From Desulfosalsimonas propionicica (lineage in GTDB: Bacteria > Desulfobacterota > Desulfobacteria > Desulfobacterales > Desulfosalsimonadaceae): a stretch of DNA of 64,000 nucleotides. The translations under genes were made by a program, and so were the position numbers. Within the stretch, counting starts at the first letter, position 1; the number at the start of each line of letters is the position of its first letter. Below are positions 1-11,241 of the stretch, piece by piece. Location: positions 372,001 to 436,000 of the forward strand of contig NZ_JACDUS010000003.1 in the NCBI RefSeq assembly GCF_013761005.1, written 5' to 3'. Below the pieces are notes generated by a model. It saw nothing but the letters and a program-made list of their open reading frames with translations. It was not told where the DNA came from and ran no database searches.

Positions 1-21
1 ACGCCATCAAAATTGAACCCT

Positions 22-57
22 AAAAAAGGCCGGCTTCTGCAAAGCGCCGGCCTTTTT
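22..57. terminator. bidirectional Rho-independent terminator
   Basis: An A-run, GGCCGGC, an 11-nt loop, GCCGGCC and a T-run form a GC-rich hairpin flanked by A and T tracts, so it can work in both directions. It lies 25 nt beyond the stop of the minus-strand citrate synthase gene and probably ends the fumC-gltA transcript. Confidence 0.85.
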
Positions 58-81
58 ATGGTTTCCGGTTGTTTTGCACGG

Positions 82-1266
82 TCAGGACGGCCGTTTTTCC
101 ATGGGAACAAATTCGCATTCCTCCGGGCCGCAGTATTCGCCCACATACTCGGATGCCGGCCGGTAAAGGGCCGGCTTGGGGGCTGCGCCCGCAAACTGCT
201 CCTCGATAACATGGGCGCACCAGCCCGATATTCTGGATATGGCAAAAACAGGGGTAAACAAGTCGATGGGGATTCCCATGGCGTAATAGGTGGTGGCGGA
301 GTAGAAATCCACGTTGGGATAGATCTCTGCGCCCTTGAGTTCCCGGAAGACTTCCGCGGCTTTTTTGCGCACGGCCTCGCCGAGTTCATACCATTTCAGA
401 TTTCCGGTTTTTTCGCCCATCTGCCGGGACATGGGCGCCAGGATCGCCGCACGGGGATCACCGTTTTTGTAAACCGCATGGCCCATGCCCATGACCTTTT
501 CTCCGGCCTTTAGCCTGGATTCCACGTAGTTGTCCACCCGATCCAGGGCGCCGATATCGAGCAGCATCTGCATGACCCGGGCATTGGCCCCGCCGTGCAG
601 TTCCCCGGAAAGCGAGCCGACGCCAGCCGCAGCGGCTGCATACATGTGTGCGCGGCTGGAGGCCACCTGCCGGGCGGAAAACGTGGATGCGTTAAAAGAG
701 TGCTCTGCGTGAAGCACCAGGCAGGTATCCATGAATTTTGCGGTTTCCGGGTCCGGTGTTTCACCCGTGAGCATGAAAAGGAAATTGGCGGCATGCCCCA
801 GTTCCGGTTTCGGGGCCAGGGGCTCCAGGCCGTTTCGGATCCGGTGCCAGGCCGCCATGATGGCCGGGAATCTGGCAATCAGACCGATGGCCGTATCCGT
901 GGCTTTCTCCCGGCTCAGGTCCCCGGCCTCGGGATCATGGTTGGCCAGCATGGGCACGCAGGCCTGGAGGATATCCATTGGCAGTGCGTTTGCAGGCCGG
1001 GTTTTCAAAGCGGCCACAAGCTGCCCGGGAAGCGGGGTTTTTTGCGTGAGTTGCGCTTTGAAATCCGCCAGCTCTTTTTCCGGGGGCAGGTGTTCGAAGA
1101 GCAGCAGGTACGCCACTTCTTCAAAAGTGGCATTTTCGGCCAGTTCCGTGATGTTATAGCCCCGGTAAACAAGTTTTCCGGCTTTGCCGTCGACCAGGCA
1201 GATGCGGGTGCTGGCCACAGGCACTCCCCTTAAACCGGTGTTGATGATATCGCCGGGTTCAGTCAT
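82..1266 (-). CDS. gltA: citrate synthase
   Basis: A 394-residue citrate/2-methylcitrate synthase family protein that condenses acetyl-CoA and oxaloacetate in the cytoplasm. The family catalytic regions are visible: GELHGGAN near residue 222 (first His), GMGHAVYKNGDPRA near 263 (second His) and NVDFYSATTYYAMGIP near 322 (catalytic Asp). The length fits the short bacterial class of about 370-400 residues. The start is supported by AAGGAGG four bases before the ATG. It lies downstream of fumC on the same strand, with one MITE-like element in the gap, and acnA is divergent nearby. This favours a TCA-cycle citrate synthase over 2-methylcitrate synthase, although sequence alone does not exclude PrpC activity. 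Confidence 0.93.
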   Translation of the reverse strand: MTEPGDIINTGLRGVPVASTRICLVDGKAGKLVYRGYNITELAENATFEEVAYLLLFEHLPPEKELADFKAQLTQKTPLPGQLVAALKTRPANALPMDILQACVPMLANHDPEAGDLSREKATDTAIGLIARFPAIMAAWHRIRNGLEPLAPKPELGHAANFLFMLTGETPDPETAKFMDTCLVLHAEHSFNASTFSARQVASSRAHMYAAAAAGVGSLSGELHGGANARVMQMLLDIGALDRVDNYVESRLKAGEKVMGMGHAVYKNGDPRAAILAPMSRQMGEKTGNLKWYELGEAVRKKAAEVFRELKGAEIYPNVDFYSATTYYAMGIPIDLFTPVFAISRISGWCAHVIEEQFAGAAPKPALYRPASEYVGEYCGPEECEFVPMEKRPS

Positions 1267-1300
1267 GCTTCCTCCTTGGTGGTTTCGGTGATCAAGGTTT

Positions 1301-1450
1301 GATGGCGCCGTAAAAAATCCAATATCTGCGTTACGCGCAATTTCTCAGCATTTCACGTATGGCTAAGTACGCTGCATTCTTCGAAATTGCGCAAGCCTTG
1401 ATCTTGAACTTTTACGGCGCCATCTGAAATCAGACTTTTACGGTGCCATC
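1301..1450 (+). repeat. MITE-like palindromic element, copy A
   Basis: A 150-bp copy of the eight-member family in this window. It begins GATGGCGCCGTAAAAA and ends GACTTTTACGGTGCCATC. The interior is a long imperfect palindrome whose inner stem ends are GATGGCGCCGT and ACGGCGCCATC. A 7-bp direct repeat AAGGTTT (extending to ATCAAGGTTTGATG, 14 bp) flanks it at 1294-1300 and 1451-1457, like a target-site duplication. It sits between fumC and gltA, and the fumC stop codon overlaps the end. Confidence 0.85.
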
Positions 1451-2834
1451 AAGGTTTGATGCTGCCGTAAAGGGCCTGCTGCAGTTGGGCTGCCGGCAGA
1501 ATGTTTTCTTCGCCGGCCACTTCCTCGATGGTCTTTCCGGTCTCATATGCCCGGGCAGCGATTTGGGCCGCCTTGTCATAGCCGGTATACGGAACCAGGC
1601 CGGTTACCACAGCAAGGCTTTTGCGGATGTTTTGTTCGCATTTTTCTTCATTGGCGACAATACCGGAAATGCATTTTTCCGCCAGTCCGCGGCCGGCATT
1701 GGCCAGGATCTTGATGGAATCAATGATGTTAAAGGCCGTCAGGGGCAGCATGAGATTGAGCTGAAAATAGCCCCCCTGGCCCGAAAGCGTAAGGGCTGTA
1801 TCATTTGCGATCACCTGGGCGGATGCCTGGACAGCCGCTTCGCACATCACGGGATTGATCTTGCCGGGCATTATGGATGATCCCGGCAGCAAGGCGGGTA
1901 GCCGGATTTCTCCGAGTCCGCATCTGGGACCGGATGCCAGCCAGCGGATGTCATTGGCAATTTTGGCAATCCCTGCGGCAACGGCTTTGATTACTCCGCT
2001 GGTCTCCACAACCGTATCGCAGGCGGACTGGGCCTCGAAATGATTGGCGGTCTCGCTGAATTCAATCCCGGTTTCTTCTGAAATGGCGGCAATAACCCGC
2101 TTGGCCATTTCCGGGTGTGCATTTAATCCTGTGCCCACGGCCGTGCCCCCGAGGGCAAGCCGGCAAAGCCGCTGTCCGACACCTTCGAGTCGCTGGCGGC
2201 CCAGGCGCATTTGAGCGGCGTATCCGGAAAATTCCTGCCCCATGGTCATCACCACCGCATCCTGCAAATGAGTCCGCCCGATTTTTCGGATATGGGCAAA
2301 TTCCCTGGATTTTTCCCATAGGGTCTGCTCCAGTTTTTCCATGGCCGGCAGGAGTTGGTCCCGAATCAGCAGCCGGGCGGAGATGTGGATGGCCGAAGGC
2401 ATTACGTCATTGGTGGACTGTCCGCGGTTGACGTGATCATTGGGGTGAACCGGCATTTTGGTGCTTTTTCCCCCGGTCAGGAGTTCATTGGCCCGGGTGG
2501 CCACCACCTCGTTGACATTCATATTCGCAGACGTGCCGGACCCGGTTTGAAATACATCCACCAGAAACTGGTCATCAAGGCGGCCGGCCATGATTTCATC
2601 AGCCGCCCGGACAACCGGGGCCACATAATCGGCCGGGATTTCCCCGAGCTGCCCGTTAATCCGGGCGGCTGCCTTTTTGATCCGGGCCATGGCATAGATC
2701 AGCTCCATGGGCAGAACCCGGCCGCTGATGGCAAAGTGGTCCATGGCCCGCCGGGTCTGGGCGCCGTAATAGGCTTCGGCCGGCACCGACATGGTGCCGA
2801 GACTGTCTGTTTCTTTTCTGAGGTCCCTATCCAT
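1449..2834 (-). CDS. fumC: class II fumarate hydratase
   Basis: A 461-residue member of the fumarase/aspartase superfamily that interconverts fumarate and malate. The superfamily signature GSSIMPGKINPVMCEA is near residue 317, and HPNDHVNRGQSTNDVMPSA is near 130. PGK-INP-CEA and TGLNAHPE are fumarase-like rather than aspartase-like, which favours FumC over AspA. Length matches the usual 460-470 residues. Only a weak ribosome-binding site (GATGAG) precedes the ATG. It is the first gene of a probable fumC-gltA minus-strand unit, and its last codon overlaps MITE copy A. Confidence 0.92.
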   Translation of the reverse strand: MDRDLRKETDSLGTMSVPAEAYYGAQTRRAMDHFAISGRVLPMELIYAMARIKKAAARINGQLGEIPADYVAPVVRAADEIMAGRLDDQFLVDVFQTGSGTSANMNVNEVVATRANELLTGGKSTKMPVHPNDHVNRGQSTNDVMPSAIHISARLLIRDQLLPAMEKLEQTLWEKSREFAHIRKIGRTHLQDAVVMTMGQEFSGYAAQMRLGRQRLEGVGQRLCRLALGGTAVGTGLNAHPEMAKRVIAAISEETGIEFSETANHFEAQSACDTVVETSGVIKAVAAGIAKIANDIRWLASGPRCGLGEIRLPALLPGSSIMPGKINPVMCEAAVQASAQVIANDTALTLSGQGGYFQLNLMLPLTAFNIIDSIKILANAGRGLAEKCISGIVANEEKCEQNIRKSLAVVTGLVPYTGYDKAAQIAARAYETGKTIEEVAGEENILPAAQLQQALYGSIKP

Positions 2835-2947
2835 GGTATCTCATCCCAATCTTTGAGCGGATCTGCTTGCCCGCCGGGTTTGGCGCTGTAAGGCGGATGC
2901 TTTTAAAATATGGTCCCGAATCCCGGTTTTGTCCAATGCAAAACCTT

Positions 2948-3098
2948 GATGGCACCGGAGAAAGTCCAATATCTGCGTTACGCGCGATTTCTCAGAATTT
3001 CATGTGCGGATAAGTACTCTGCATTCTTAGAAATCGCGCAAGCCTTGATCTCGAACTTTTTACGGCGCCATCTGAAAACCGACTTTTACGAGTGTGTC
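2948..3098 (+). repeat. MITE-like palindromic element, copy B
   Basis: A 151-bp family member starting GATGGCACCGG, with the conserved core AAAGTCCAATATCTGCG and the distal arm. Flanks AAACCTT (2941-2947) and AAAACTT (3099-3105) match at 6 of 7 positions. It lies in the 550-bp divergent fumC/acnA intergenic region, 85 bp from copy C and in the same orientation. Confidence 0.85.
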
Positions 3099-3183
3099 AA
3101 AACTTTGATATCGAAATTTTTGCCGGATTTCCGATTATGTTAATATTTATATAAAACAAGGCATCAATCCGGCATTCAATTTA

Positions 3184-3335
3184 GACGGCTTCGCAAAAAG
3201 TCCAATATCTGCGTTACGCGCGATTTCTCAGAATTTCATGTGCGGATAAGTACTCTGCATTCTTAGAAATCGCGCAAGCCTTGATCTCGAACTTTTTACA
3301 AAGCCGTCTAAAAACCGACTTTTTACGAATGCAAT
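3184..3335 (+). repeat. MITE-like palindromic element, copy C
   Basis: A family member whose inner stem ends are GACGGCTT and AAGCCGTC instead of GATGGCGCC and GGCGCCATC. Both sides changed together, so pairing is kept. The right outer end has diverged and no clear target duplication is seen. It ends about 50 bp before the acnA start and may carry or displace that promoter. Confidence 0.8.
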
Positions 3336-3384
3336 AATTTTGGTCCTCAAACGGACAACGAAAATCAAAACAAGGGGGAGGCGC

Positions 3385-6156
<2,772 letters not shown>

Positions 6157-6296
6157 CAAAGTTTCCATCAGTTGTTGCAAGCCTGCGGTAATTCGGCTAT
6201 GGTAGTTTTGCGATGTCCGGTAGAATGACTTTTTCCGGAAATATTGATAACGGCAGGATTCGGGCCTGCGGAAAAACAGAGGCCGGCGGAGAGTGT

Positions 6297-7418
6297 GTGC
6301 GTGTTTTGTTTAAACCGGTAAAGATCGGTGAGCTTGAAGTGCCCAATCGCTTTGTCCGGTCTGCCACGTATGACGGTTGTGCGGACAGGCAGGGCCGGGT
6401 CACAGCGGCCCAGGTGTGTTTGTTTGAAGATCTGGCCGCAGGCGGCACAGGTCTGATTGTCTCCGGAATTGCCTATGTGCACGAATCAGGCCGGATCTCG
6501 GCTTTTCAGAATTCCATTGCAGATGACGGCTGCATTGACGGATTGCAGCAACTGACTGCGGCGGTGCACGCAAAAGGGGCAAAAATTGCGGTTCAGTTGT
6601 TTCATGCCGGACGCGAGGCGGCCGGGTTTTTAAAAACCCGCAATCAGATTGCAGCCGGTCCTTCGGCAGCCGAAGATGACCCGTATTTCAAAAAGAAGTG
6701 CAGAAGCCTGACCCGGGACGAAATCGAGGAGATTGCCGTGGCCTTCGGCGCTGCCGCGGCGCGGGCAAAGGCCGCCGGGTTTGATGCAGTCCAGCTTCAC
6801 GCGGCCCACGCCTATCTGCCCGCCCAGTTTCTTTCCCCCTGGTCCAACCGGCGGCAGGACAAGTGGGGCGGCAGTTTGGAAAATCGCTTGCGGTTTCACA
6901 GAAACGTCTATGAGCAGATGCGCGCTGCTGTTGGCCATGATTATCCCCTGATGGTAAAGCTCGGGGTCAGTGACGGATTCCAGGGAGGCCTGGGTTTTGA
7001 CGAAGGCCGCAGGGCGGCGCAAATACTTGCCGGATGGGGCTTTGACGCCCTTGAAATCAGTTCCGGGCTGCGGGGAAGCAAATACCGTGAAACCGAGTTT
7101 AAAACAGGGATCAGCAGCCTCGCCCGGGAGGCCTACTTCCGTGACTGGTGCCGGCAGATCAAACAAGATGTGGACGTACCGGTAATGATGGTTGGCGGTC
7201 TGCGCAGCCCCGGGCTCATGGAAGAAATCATAGATAACGGCGAGGCCGATTTTATCGCTATTTCCCGCCCCCTGATCCGGGAACCGGATTTGATCCGCAG
7301 CTGGAAATCCGGCGATTTTCAACCCCCTGCCTGTATTTCCTGCAACAAGTGTCTTGAAGCCCTCTATCAGGGCCGGGCCCTGCATTGCGCTGCGCAAAAA
7401 CGTCAATCCCGCGTTTGA
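6297..7418 (+). CDS. old yellow enzyme-type NADH:flavin oxidoreductase
   Basis: A 373-residue FMN-dependent TIM-barrel protein of the old-yellow-enzyme/2,4-dienoyl-CoA reductase N-domain family, likely reducing activated C=C bonds. Visible motifs are LFKPVKIGELEVPNRFVRSA at the start, LHAAHAYLPAQFLSPWSNRR mid-protein and VGGLRSP near the phosphate site. The C-terminus ends CISCNKCLEALYQGRALHC, the Cys cluster that binds 4Fe-4S in long dienoyl-CoA reductases, but the second flavin/NAD domain is absent. I favour the GTG at 6297 because GGCGGAG is 5 bases upstream and the family starts here. An ATG at 6213 would add 28 residues without a ribosome site. Substrate unknown. Confidence 0.8.
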   Translation: MRVLFKPVKIGELEVPNRFVRSATYDGCADRQGRVTAAQVCLFEDLAAGGTGLIVSGIAYVHESGRISAFQNSIADDGCIDGLQQLTAAVHAKGAKIAVQLFHAGREAAGFLKTRNQIAAGPSAAEDDPYFKKKCRSLTRDEIEEIAVAFGAAAARAKAAGFDAVQLHAAHAYLPAQFLSPWSNRRQDKWGGSLENRLRFHRNVYEQMRAAVGHDYPLMVKLGVSDGFQGGLGFDEGRRAAQILAGWGFDALEISSGLRGSKYRETEFKTGISSLAREAYFRDWCRQIKQDVDVPVMMVGGLRSPGLMEEIIDNGEADFIAISRPLIREPDLIRSWKSGDFQPPACISCNKCLEALYQGRALHCAAQKRQSRV

Positions 7419-7441
7419 ACTGCTTTTTTTGTGCTTTTTCC

Positions 7442-7468
7442 TTGACGGGGCATGCGGCCTTTTATAGA
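7442..7468 (+). promoter_or_regulatory. possible sigma-70 promoter for hflKC
   Basis: TTGACG, a 15-nt spacer and TATAGA lie about 50 bp before hflK. The boxes are good but the spacer is short. Confidence 0.35.
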
Positions 7469-7518
7469 AATGGGCAAACGTTTTTAAACCTTTTGAAATC
7501 ATCACAGGAGTTTCATTC

Positions 7519-8595
7519 ATGAACTGGGACTGGGAAAAGCTCCAGCAGCGACAGAAGGAGCGCAGCCGGACAAACGGCTCCGGCACCGGCGGGTCAGGCC
7601 CCCGGCCGCCGCAGGTAGACGATATTATTAACAAATTTAAAAACTTTAAATTCTCCGGGGTATGGATTCTCATTATTGTGGCTTTGTTGGTTCTCCTGGC
7701 GGGCTCCACAATGGTTTACACTGTGCAGACCAACGAAGTAGGGGTGATACAGCGGTTCGGTGAATTTTCCAAAACCACCCAGTCCGGACTCCACTTCAAG
7801 CTGCCCGCGGGTATTGAAAAAGTGACCAAAGTGAAAACCAAGCGGGTTTATACCGAAGAATTTGGCCTTAAGGCGGATGAACTGTCAGATTCCCGGAGTT
7901 TCGGGGTCAGCAATGACGAAATTGAGGTGGCCATGATGCTTACCGGTGACCTTAATGTCGGCCTGGTGCCCTGGATTGTGCAGTACCGGATCAAGGATCC
8001 CTATAATTACCTGTTTAAAGTTGCAGATGTACGCCAGTTGATCCGGGACATGGCAGAGGCCTCCATGCGGCTGGTGGTCGGTGACCGCAGCATCAACGAG
8101 GTAATCAGCAAGCGCCAGGAGATTGCCGTGGCCGCCAGTGTGCGGCTGCAGAAGGATTTAAACGAGGCGGAGACCGGCATTGAGATCGTTACCGTGGAAC
8201 TGGGCAACACCAACGTTCCAGAACCGGTGCAGGATTCCTTCAACGAGGTCAACCGGGCGGTCCAGGAAAAAGAGGAAGTGATTTATAATGCCCGCAAGGA
8301 CTACAATCAGGTCATCCCCAAAGCGCGGGGGCAGGCGGAAAAAACCATTGAGACCGCAAAGGGTTATGCCATCAACCGCATCAATGAGGCCGAGGGTGAT
8401 GCCGCCCGGTTCCTGTCGCGCTATGAGGCCTATATGGAGGCCAAGGATGTCACCCGCCGCCGGCTTTACCTGGAAATGATGGAAAACGTGCTGCCGGAAC
8501 TGGGCAACAAATACATCGTGGATTCACAGCAGGACAATTTGCTGCCCCTGCTTAATCTCGGACTGAAAAAAGGTGTCCCCAATGCAGGCCAATAA
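7519..8595 (+). CDS. hflK: HflK, SPFH/band-7 membrane protein
   Basis: A 358-residue prohibitin-like protein forming the HflKC complex that encloses and modulates the FtsH protease. It has a Gly/Pro-rich cytoplasmic N-terminus, one membrane segment at about residues 48-67 (VWILIIVALLVLLAG), and a periplasmic band-7 domain starting VYTVQTNEVGVIQRFGEF, followed by a helical region rich in Glu and Lys. CAGGAG precedes the ATG. The gene overlaps hflC at its 3' end, so the two are translationally linked. No ftsH is visible in the window. Confidence 0.92.
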   Translation: MNWDWEKLQQRQKERSRTNGSGTGGSGPRPPQVDDIINKFKNFKFSGVWILIIVALLVLLAGSTMVYTVQTNEVGVIQRFGEFSKTTQSGLHFKLPAGIEKVTKVKTKRVYTEEFGLKADELSDSRSFGVSNDEIEVAMMLTGDLNVGLVPWIVQYRIKDPYNYLFKVADVRQLIRDMAEASMRLVVGDRSINEVISKRQEIAVAASVRLQKDLNEAETGIEIVTVELGNTNVPEPVQDSFNEVNRAVQEKEEVIYNARKDYNQVIPKARGQAEKTIETAKGYAINRINEAEGDAARFLSRYEAYMEAKDVTRRRLYLEMMENVLPELGNKYIVDSQQDNLLPLLNLGLKKGVPNAGQ

Positions 8596-9574
8596 ATATA
8601 TCGCAATTGTTGTTGTTTTGATCATCGCCGGATTCGTGTTTCTGTCTTCGGCTTATACCGTGGATGAAACCGAACAGGTGGTGGTGACCCAGTTCGGCCG
8701 GGTCATCGGTGACCCGGTGGTCGAGCCGGGGCTCAAGTTTTTGATCCCCTTTATCCAGCAGGCCAATTATTTTCCCAGAAACATCCAGGCCTGGGACGGC
8801 CAGCCCGGCCAGATCCCGACACTGGACAAGACTTACATCTGGGTCGATACTTTTTCCAGATGGCGGATTGTGGATCCGGTGGCGTTTTTCAGAACCGTCA
8901 CAGATACCCAAAGCGCCCTTGGCCGGTTGGATGATATTATCAATCCCGCGGTCAGAAACGTTGTCACCTCCCATGAACTCATTGAAACAGTGAGAAACAG
9001 CAACCGGGAAATGACCACCCTTGACCAGGAGGAACTCGATGATGTCAAAAGCGAGGCCATCAAGGAAGTGGTGGAGGAAACCGAGGAGAAAGACCGGCGG
9101 CAGTATAACATCAAGGTGGGCCGGGCCGCGCTCACCAAGAGGATGCTTGACGAAGCCCAGCCCAAGCTTGAAAAATTCGGCATTGAAATCATTGATGTAA
9201 AAATCAAGCGGGTCAATTATGTCAAGGGCGTGCGCAACTCGGTGTATAACCGGATGATTGCCGAGCGAAAGCAGATGGCGGAAAAAATCCGCTCCATCGG
9301 CCAGGGTGAGGCCAGAAAGATCGAGGGTGACAAGGAGCGTGATCTTCTGGAGATCCAGTCCGGGGCCTACCGGAAGGCCGAGCAGATCAAGGGCGAGGCT
9401 GATGCACAGGCTACAGAGATCTATGCCCGGGCCTTTGAAAAAGACGCGGAATTCTACACTTTTCTCCAGTCCCTGGAGGTGTACCAGAACTCCCTGGAGG
9501 GCGCAGATCTCGTGTTGTCCACGGATTCGGAATTTCTGCGATATTTAAATGATTTTAACCCCGTTTCCGAGTAG
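8582..9574 (+). CDS. hflC: HflC, SPFH/band-7 membrane protein
   Basis: A 330-residue partner of HflK. An N-terminal membrane anchor (YIAIVVVLIIAGFVFLSSA, about residues 5-23) is followed directly by the SPFH domain (VDETEQVVVTQFGRVIG) and a long helical tail with EAQ/ARA-type repeats. I chose the ATG at 8582, eight bases after AAAAAAGG; a GTG at 8573 is also in frame. The start lies inside the hflK 3' end (14-nt overlap). Confidence 0.92.
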   Translation: MQANKYIAIVVVLIIAGFVFLSSAYTVDETEQVVVTQFGRVIGDPVVEPGLKFLIPFIQQANYFPRNIQAWDGQPGQIPTLDKTYIWVDTFSRWRIVDPVAFFRTVTDTQSALGRLDDIINPAVRNVVTSHELIETVRNSNREMTTLDQEELDDVKSEAIKEVVEETEEKDRRQYNIKVGRAALTKRMLDEAQPKLEKFGIEIIDVKIKRVNYVKGVRNSVYNRMIAERKQMAEKIRSIGQGEARKIEGDKERDLLEIQSGAYRKAEQIKGEADAQATEIYARAFEKDAEFYTFLQSLEVYQNSLEGADLVLSTDSEFLRYLNDFNPVSE

Positions 9575-9613
9575 CCGGGCTTCTGCGGCCGGATAGCACA
9601 TCCGGATAAAAGC

Positions 9614-9668
9614 AAAAAAAGCCGGGAACCGCCCAATCCGTTTAATGACTGGCGTTTCCCGGCTTTTT
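9614..9668. terminator. bidirectional terminator after hflC
   Basis: An A-run with GCCGGGAA pairs to TTCCCGGC with a T-run, around a loop of about 28 nt. It lies between hflC (+) and the small minus-strand gene at 9703, so it can end both transcripts. Confidence 0.75.
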
Positions 9669-9702
9669 ATACATGAACACGAACGCAGGTGAAATCATTG
9701 TT

Positions 9703-9801
9703 CTACTTCCCTTTGCGTCTCTGATGCCTTGTCCGTGCGAGTAGCTTGCGATGCTTGTGTTTTCGCATCTTTTTTCTGCGTTTTTTAATCACACTGCCCA
9801 A
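9703..9801 (-). CDS. AURKAIP1/COX24-domain mini-protein (mS38-like)
   Basis: A 32-residue, extremely basic peptide: MGSVIKKRRKKMRKHKHRK followed by LLARTRHQRRKGK. The pattern matches the bacterial AURKAIP1/COX24 family, related to mitochondrial ribosomal protein mS38, so a role at the small ribosomal subunit is plausible but inferred. The start is TTG at 9801: AAGGAGGTG stands 7 bases upstream, the best ribosome site nearby, and family members begin at this point. Longer readings from upstream ATGs (at 9837 or 9987) lack such a site. It faces a terminator at 9614-9668 and is divergent from the HExxH gene. Confidence 0.75.
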   Translation of the reverse strand: MGSVIKKRRKKMRKHKHRKLLARTRHQRRKGK

Positions 9802-9876
9802 TATCCCACCTCCTTTCTGCTCAAAAGTCTTATCCATCGGGCCTTTTTCAATTTTCAACAGCCCGGATGGCGAAAT

Positions 9877-9919
9877 CGTACAGTTTATTGTACGGTTTAA
9901 TTCAAAAGGATGAATTAAA
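9877..9919. promoter_or_regulatory. paired inverted repeats in a divergent promoter region
   Basis: CGTACA-N6-TGTACG (9877-9894) is followed at once by TTTAATTCA-N6-TGAATTAAA (9896-9919). Both are perfect and lie between the mS38-like gene (-) and the HExxH gene (+). They could be operators or a cruciform; no regulator can be assigned. Confidence 0.35.
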
Positions 9920-10032
9920 ATATACATCCTACTTGTGAATCTGCAAAAAATAACATATATTTCATACGATGTCCATATGTTTTCCAAATATCATGCCCTG
10001 TCTGCACAAACCCTTGTGGCGCAGGAGCGTCT

Positions 10033-10581
10033 ATGGATGCCCTGAATGAATTCGAGCCTATGATGACTTTTGATTCAGAGCAAATGGCAGTGGTCAGCCA
10101 GGCTGTGGCCATGGCTGAAGATCTGGTCAGCGATTATTATAAGTTCTCGGCCAGCGAGCTCCGTCAGCTCAATTATGATGTGAAAACCGCAGCCGATCTC
10201 GGGGCCCGGGAGATCGTGGCCGATCATTTCGCACAGATCGTTCGTTACCGCGCGGAAAAGCAGAATGCCGTTCTCATCACCAGCGCACAGGATTTTTACA
10301 AAATCTGTGTCCAGGATCATTCCATCCTCGCTTGTTTGAAAAAGCATTCGGCAATGGCGCTTTATCCGTTCCTCGTCTACGTGATCTGCCATGAACTGGT
10401 CCATGTTGTCCGGTTTAACCGTTTTCAGCAGCGGTTTGATGTGCCGGAGGACCAAAAACAGACAGAGGAAACCCGGGTGCACCGGATTACCCATGAAATC
10501 CTTGCCCCCAGAAAGATAAAAGGCATGGCTCCGGTTTTTGCTTTTTACGGGAACTGGCTCACAGCCGCCGAAAAGAGCTGA
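10033..10581 (+). CDS. small protein with HExxH metallopeptidase motif
   Basis: A 182-residue protein I cannot name. It carries CHELVHVVRF near residue 117, a zinc-metallopeptidase-type HExxH, followed by an acidic stretch (EDQKQTEETRVHRITHEIL) whose Glu or His residues could give a third zinc ligand. The segment before the motif (SAMALYPFLVYVICHELV) is hydrophobic but not a clear membrane helix. There is no signal peptide, so it is probably cytoplasmic. GGAG lies 8 bases before the ATG. Neighbours (mS38-like peptide, zinc ribbon protein, groESL) give no firm functional clue. Confidence 0.75.
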   Translation: MDALNEFEPMMTFDSEQMAVVSQAVAMAEDLVSDYYKFSASELRQLNYDVKTAADLGAREIVADHFAQIVRYRAEKQNAVLITSAQDFYKICVQDHSILACLKKHSAMALYPFLVYVICHELVHVVRFNRFQQRFDVPEDQKQTEETRVHRITHEILAPRKIKGMAPVFAFYGNWLTAAEKS

Positions 10582-10653
10582 TGGTGATTTTTTGGTTTGC
10601 CGGCAAAGGGCTTATACAGGATCATTGGCGGCAAAAAAATTTCCATGCCTGTC

Positions 10654-10681
10654 TTGACAAGCAGGAAAAATGAACTATATT
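10654..10681 (+). promoter_or_regulatory. sigma-70 promoter of the FmdB-type gene
   Basis: TTGACA, a 16-nt spacer and TATATT give near-consensus boxes about 65 bp before the zinc ribbon gene. Confidence 0.6.
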
Positions 10682-10698
10682 GATAACGATCATCAATC
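10680..10698. promoter_or_regulatory. Fur-box-like inverted repeat at the promoter
   Basis: TTGAT-N7-ATCAA overlaps the -10 box. The core GATAACGATCATCAATC agrees with most positions of the classical Fur box (GATAATGATAATCATTATC). The position over the start of transcription suits a repressor. Iron control is inference. Confidence 0.35.
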
Positions 10699-10746
10699 AA
10701 GCCTTGTAATCGAGGTATCATTCTGAAAACAGGAGAAATTTCAGCG

Positions 10747-11031
10747 ATGCCAATCTATGAATACGAATGCGAATCCTGTGGGCGGGTGCATGAAATTCTG
10801 CAGAAGGTTTCAGAAAACCCACTTACCCAATGCCCGGACTGCTCGGGCATGTTACATAAGCGGATTTCCCAGTGTACATTTCATTTGAAGGGAACCGGCT
10901 GGTATGCCACCGATTATGCCAAGGGTACCAGTGCCTCTTCATCATCTTCCGGCAAAAAAGACGATTCTTCAACAAAAGAAGCGTCAGCCGATGCACAACC
11001 GAAAAACAGCAGCAGCGCAAGCGACGATTAA
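10747..11031 (+). CDS. FmdB-family zinc ribbon protein
   Basis: A 94-residue protein starting MPIYEYECESCGRVHEILQK, with CxxC pairs at about residues 9/12 and 29/32, the single zinc ribbon typical of putative regulatory FmdB proteins. The tail from about residue 62 is a Ser/Lys/Asp-rich disordered stretch, longer than in minimal family members. AGGAG precedes the ATG. Function in the family is unproven; transcription-related roles have been proposed. A promoter with a Fur-like box lies upstream. Confidence 0.85.
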   Translation: MPIYEYECESCGRVHEILQKVSENPLTQCPDCSGMLHKRISQCTFHLKGTGWYATDYAKGTSASSSSSGKKDDSSTKEASADAQPKNSSSASDD

Positions 11032-11241
11032 ACCTGTTTGCGTATCCTTCGATTCAGAAAAAGAGCCGGAAGGGTTTGAAACCGATTCGAATCCTGTGAA
11101 AATGGACCGCATTGATAAGGTGGATATGGAAACTGTATCCCGCGGCGGCATGTGGTTCTATTGTATTGAATTTATTAAGTTTTACGTCTTTTCATCAACC
11201 AACCAATTGAAACTGGCAGAAGCAAAAAGGAGAAGTGGGCA

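Noticed and set aside
2910-3143. Short reading frames coding YLRYA-FLRIS-like peptides (also at 1320, 3214, 23600, 28961 and 60172)
   Set aside because: They lie inside the MITE-like elements and arise from the shared repeat sequence; no ribosome sites or independent conservation.
11032-11241. CIRCE operator or sigma-32 promoter before groES
   Set aside because: No TTAGCACTC/GAGTGCTAA pair and no CTTGAA...CCCCAT arrangement could be found.
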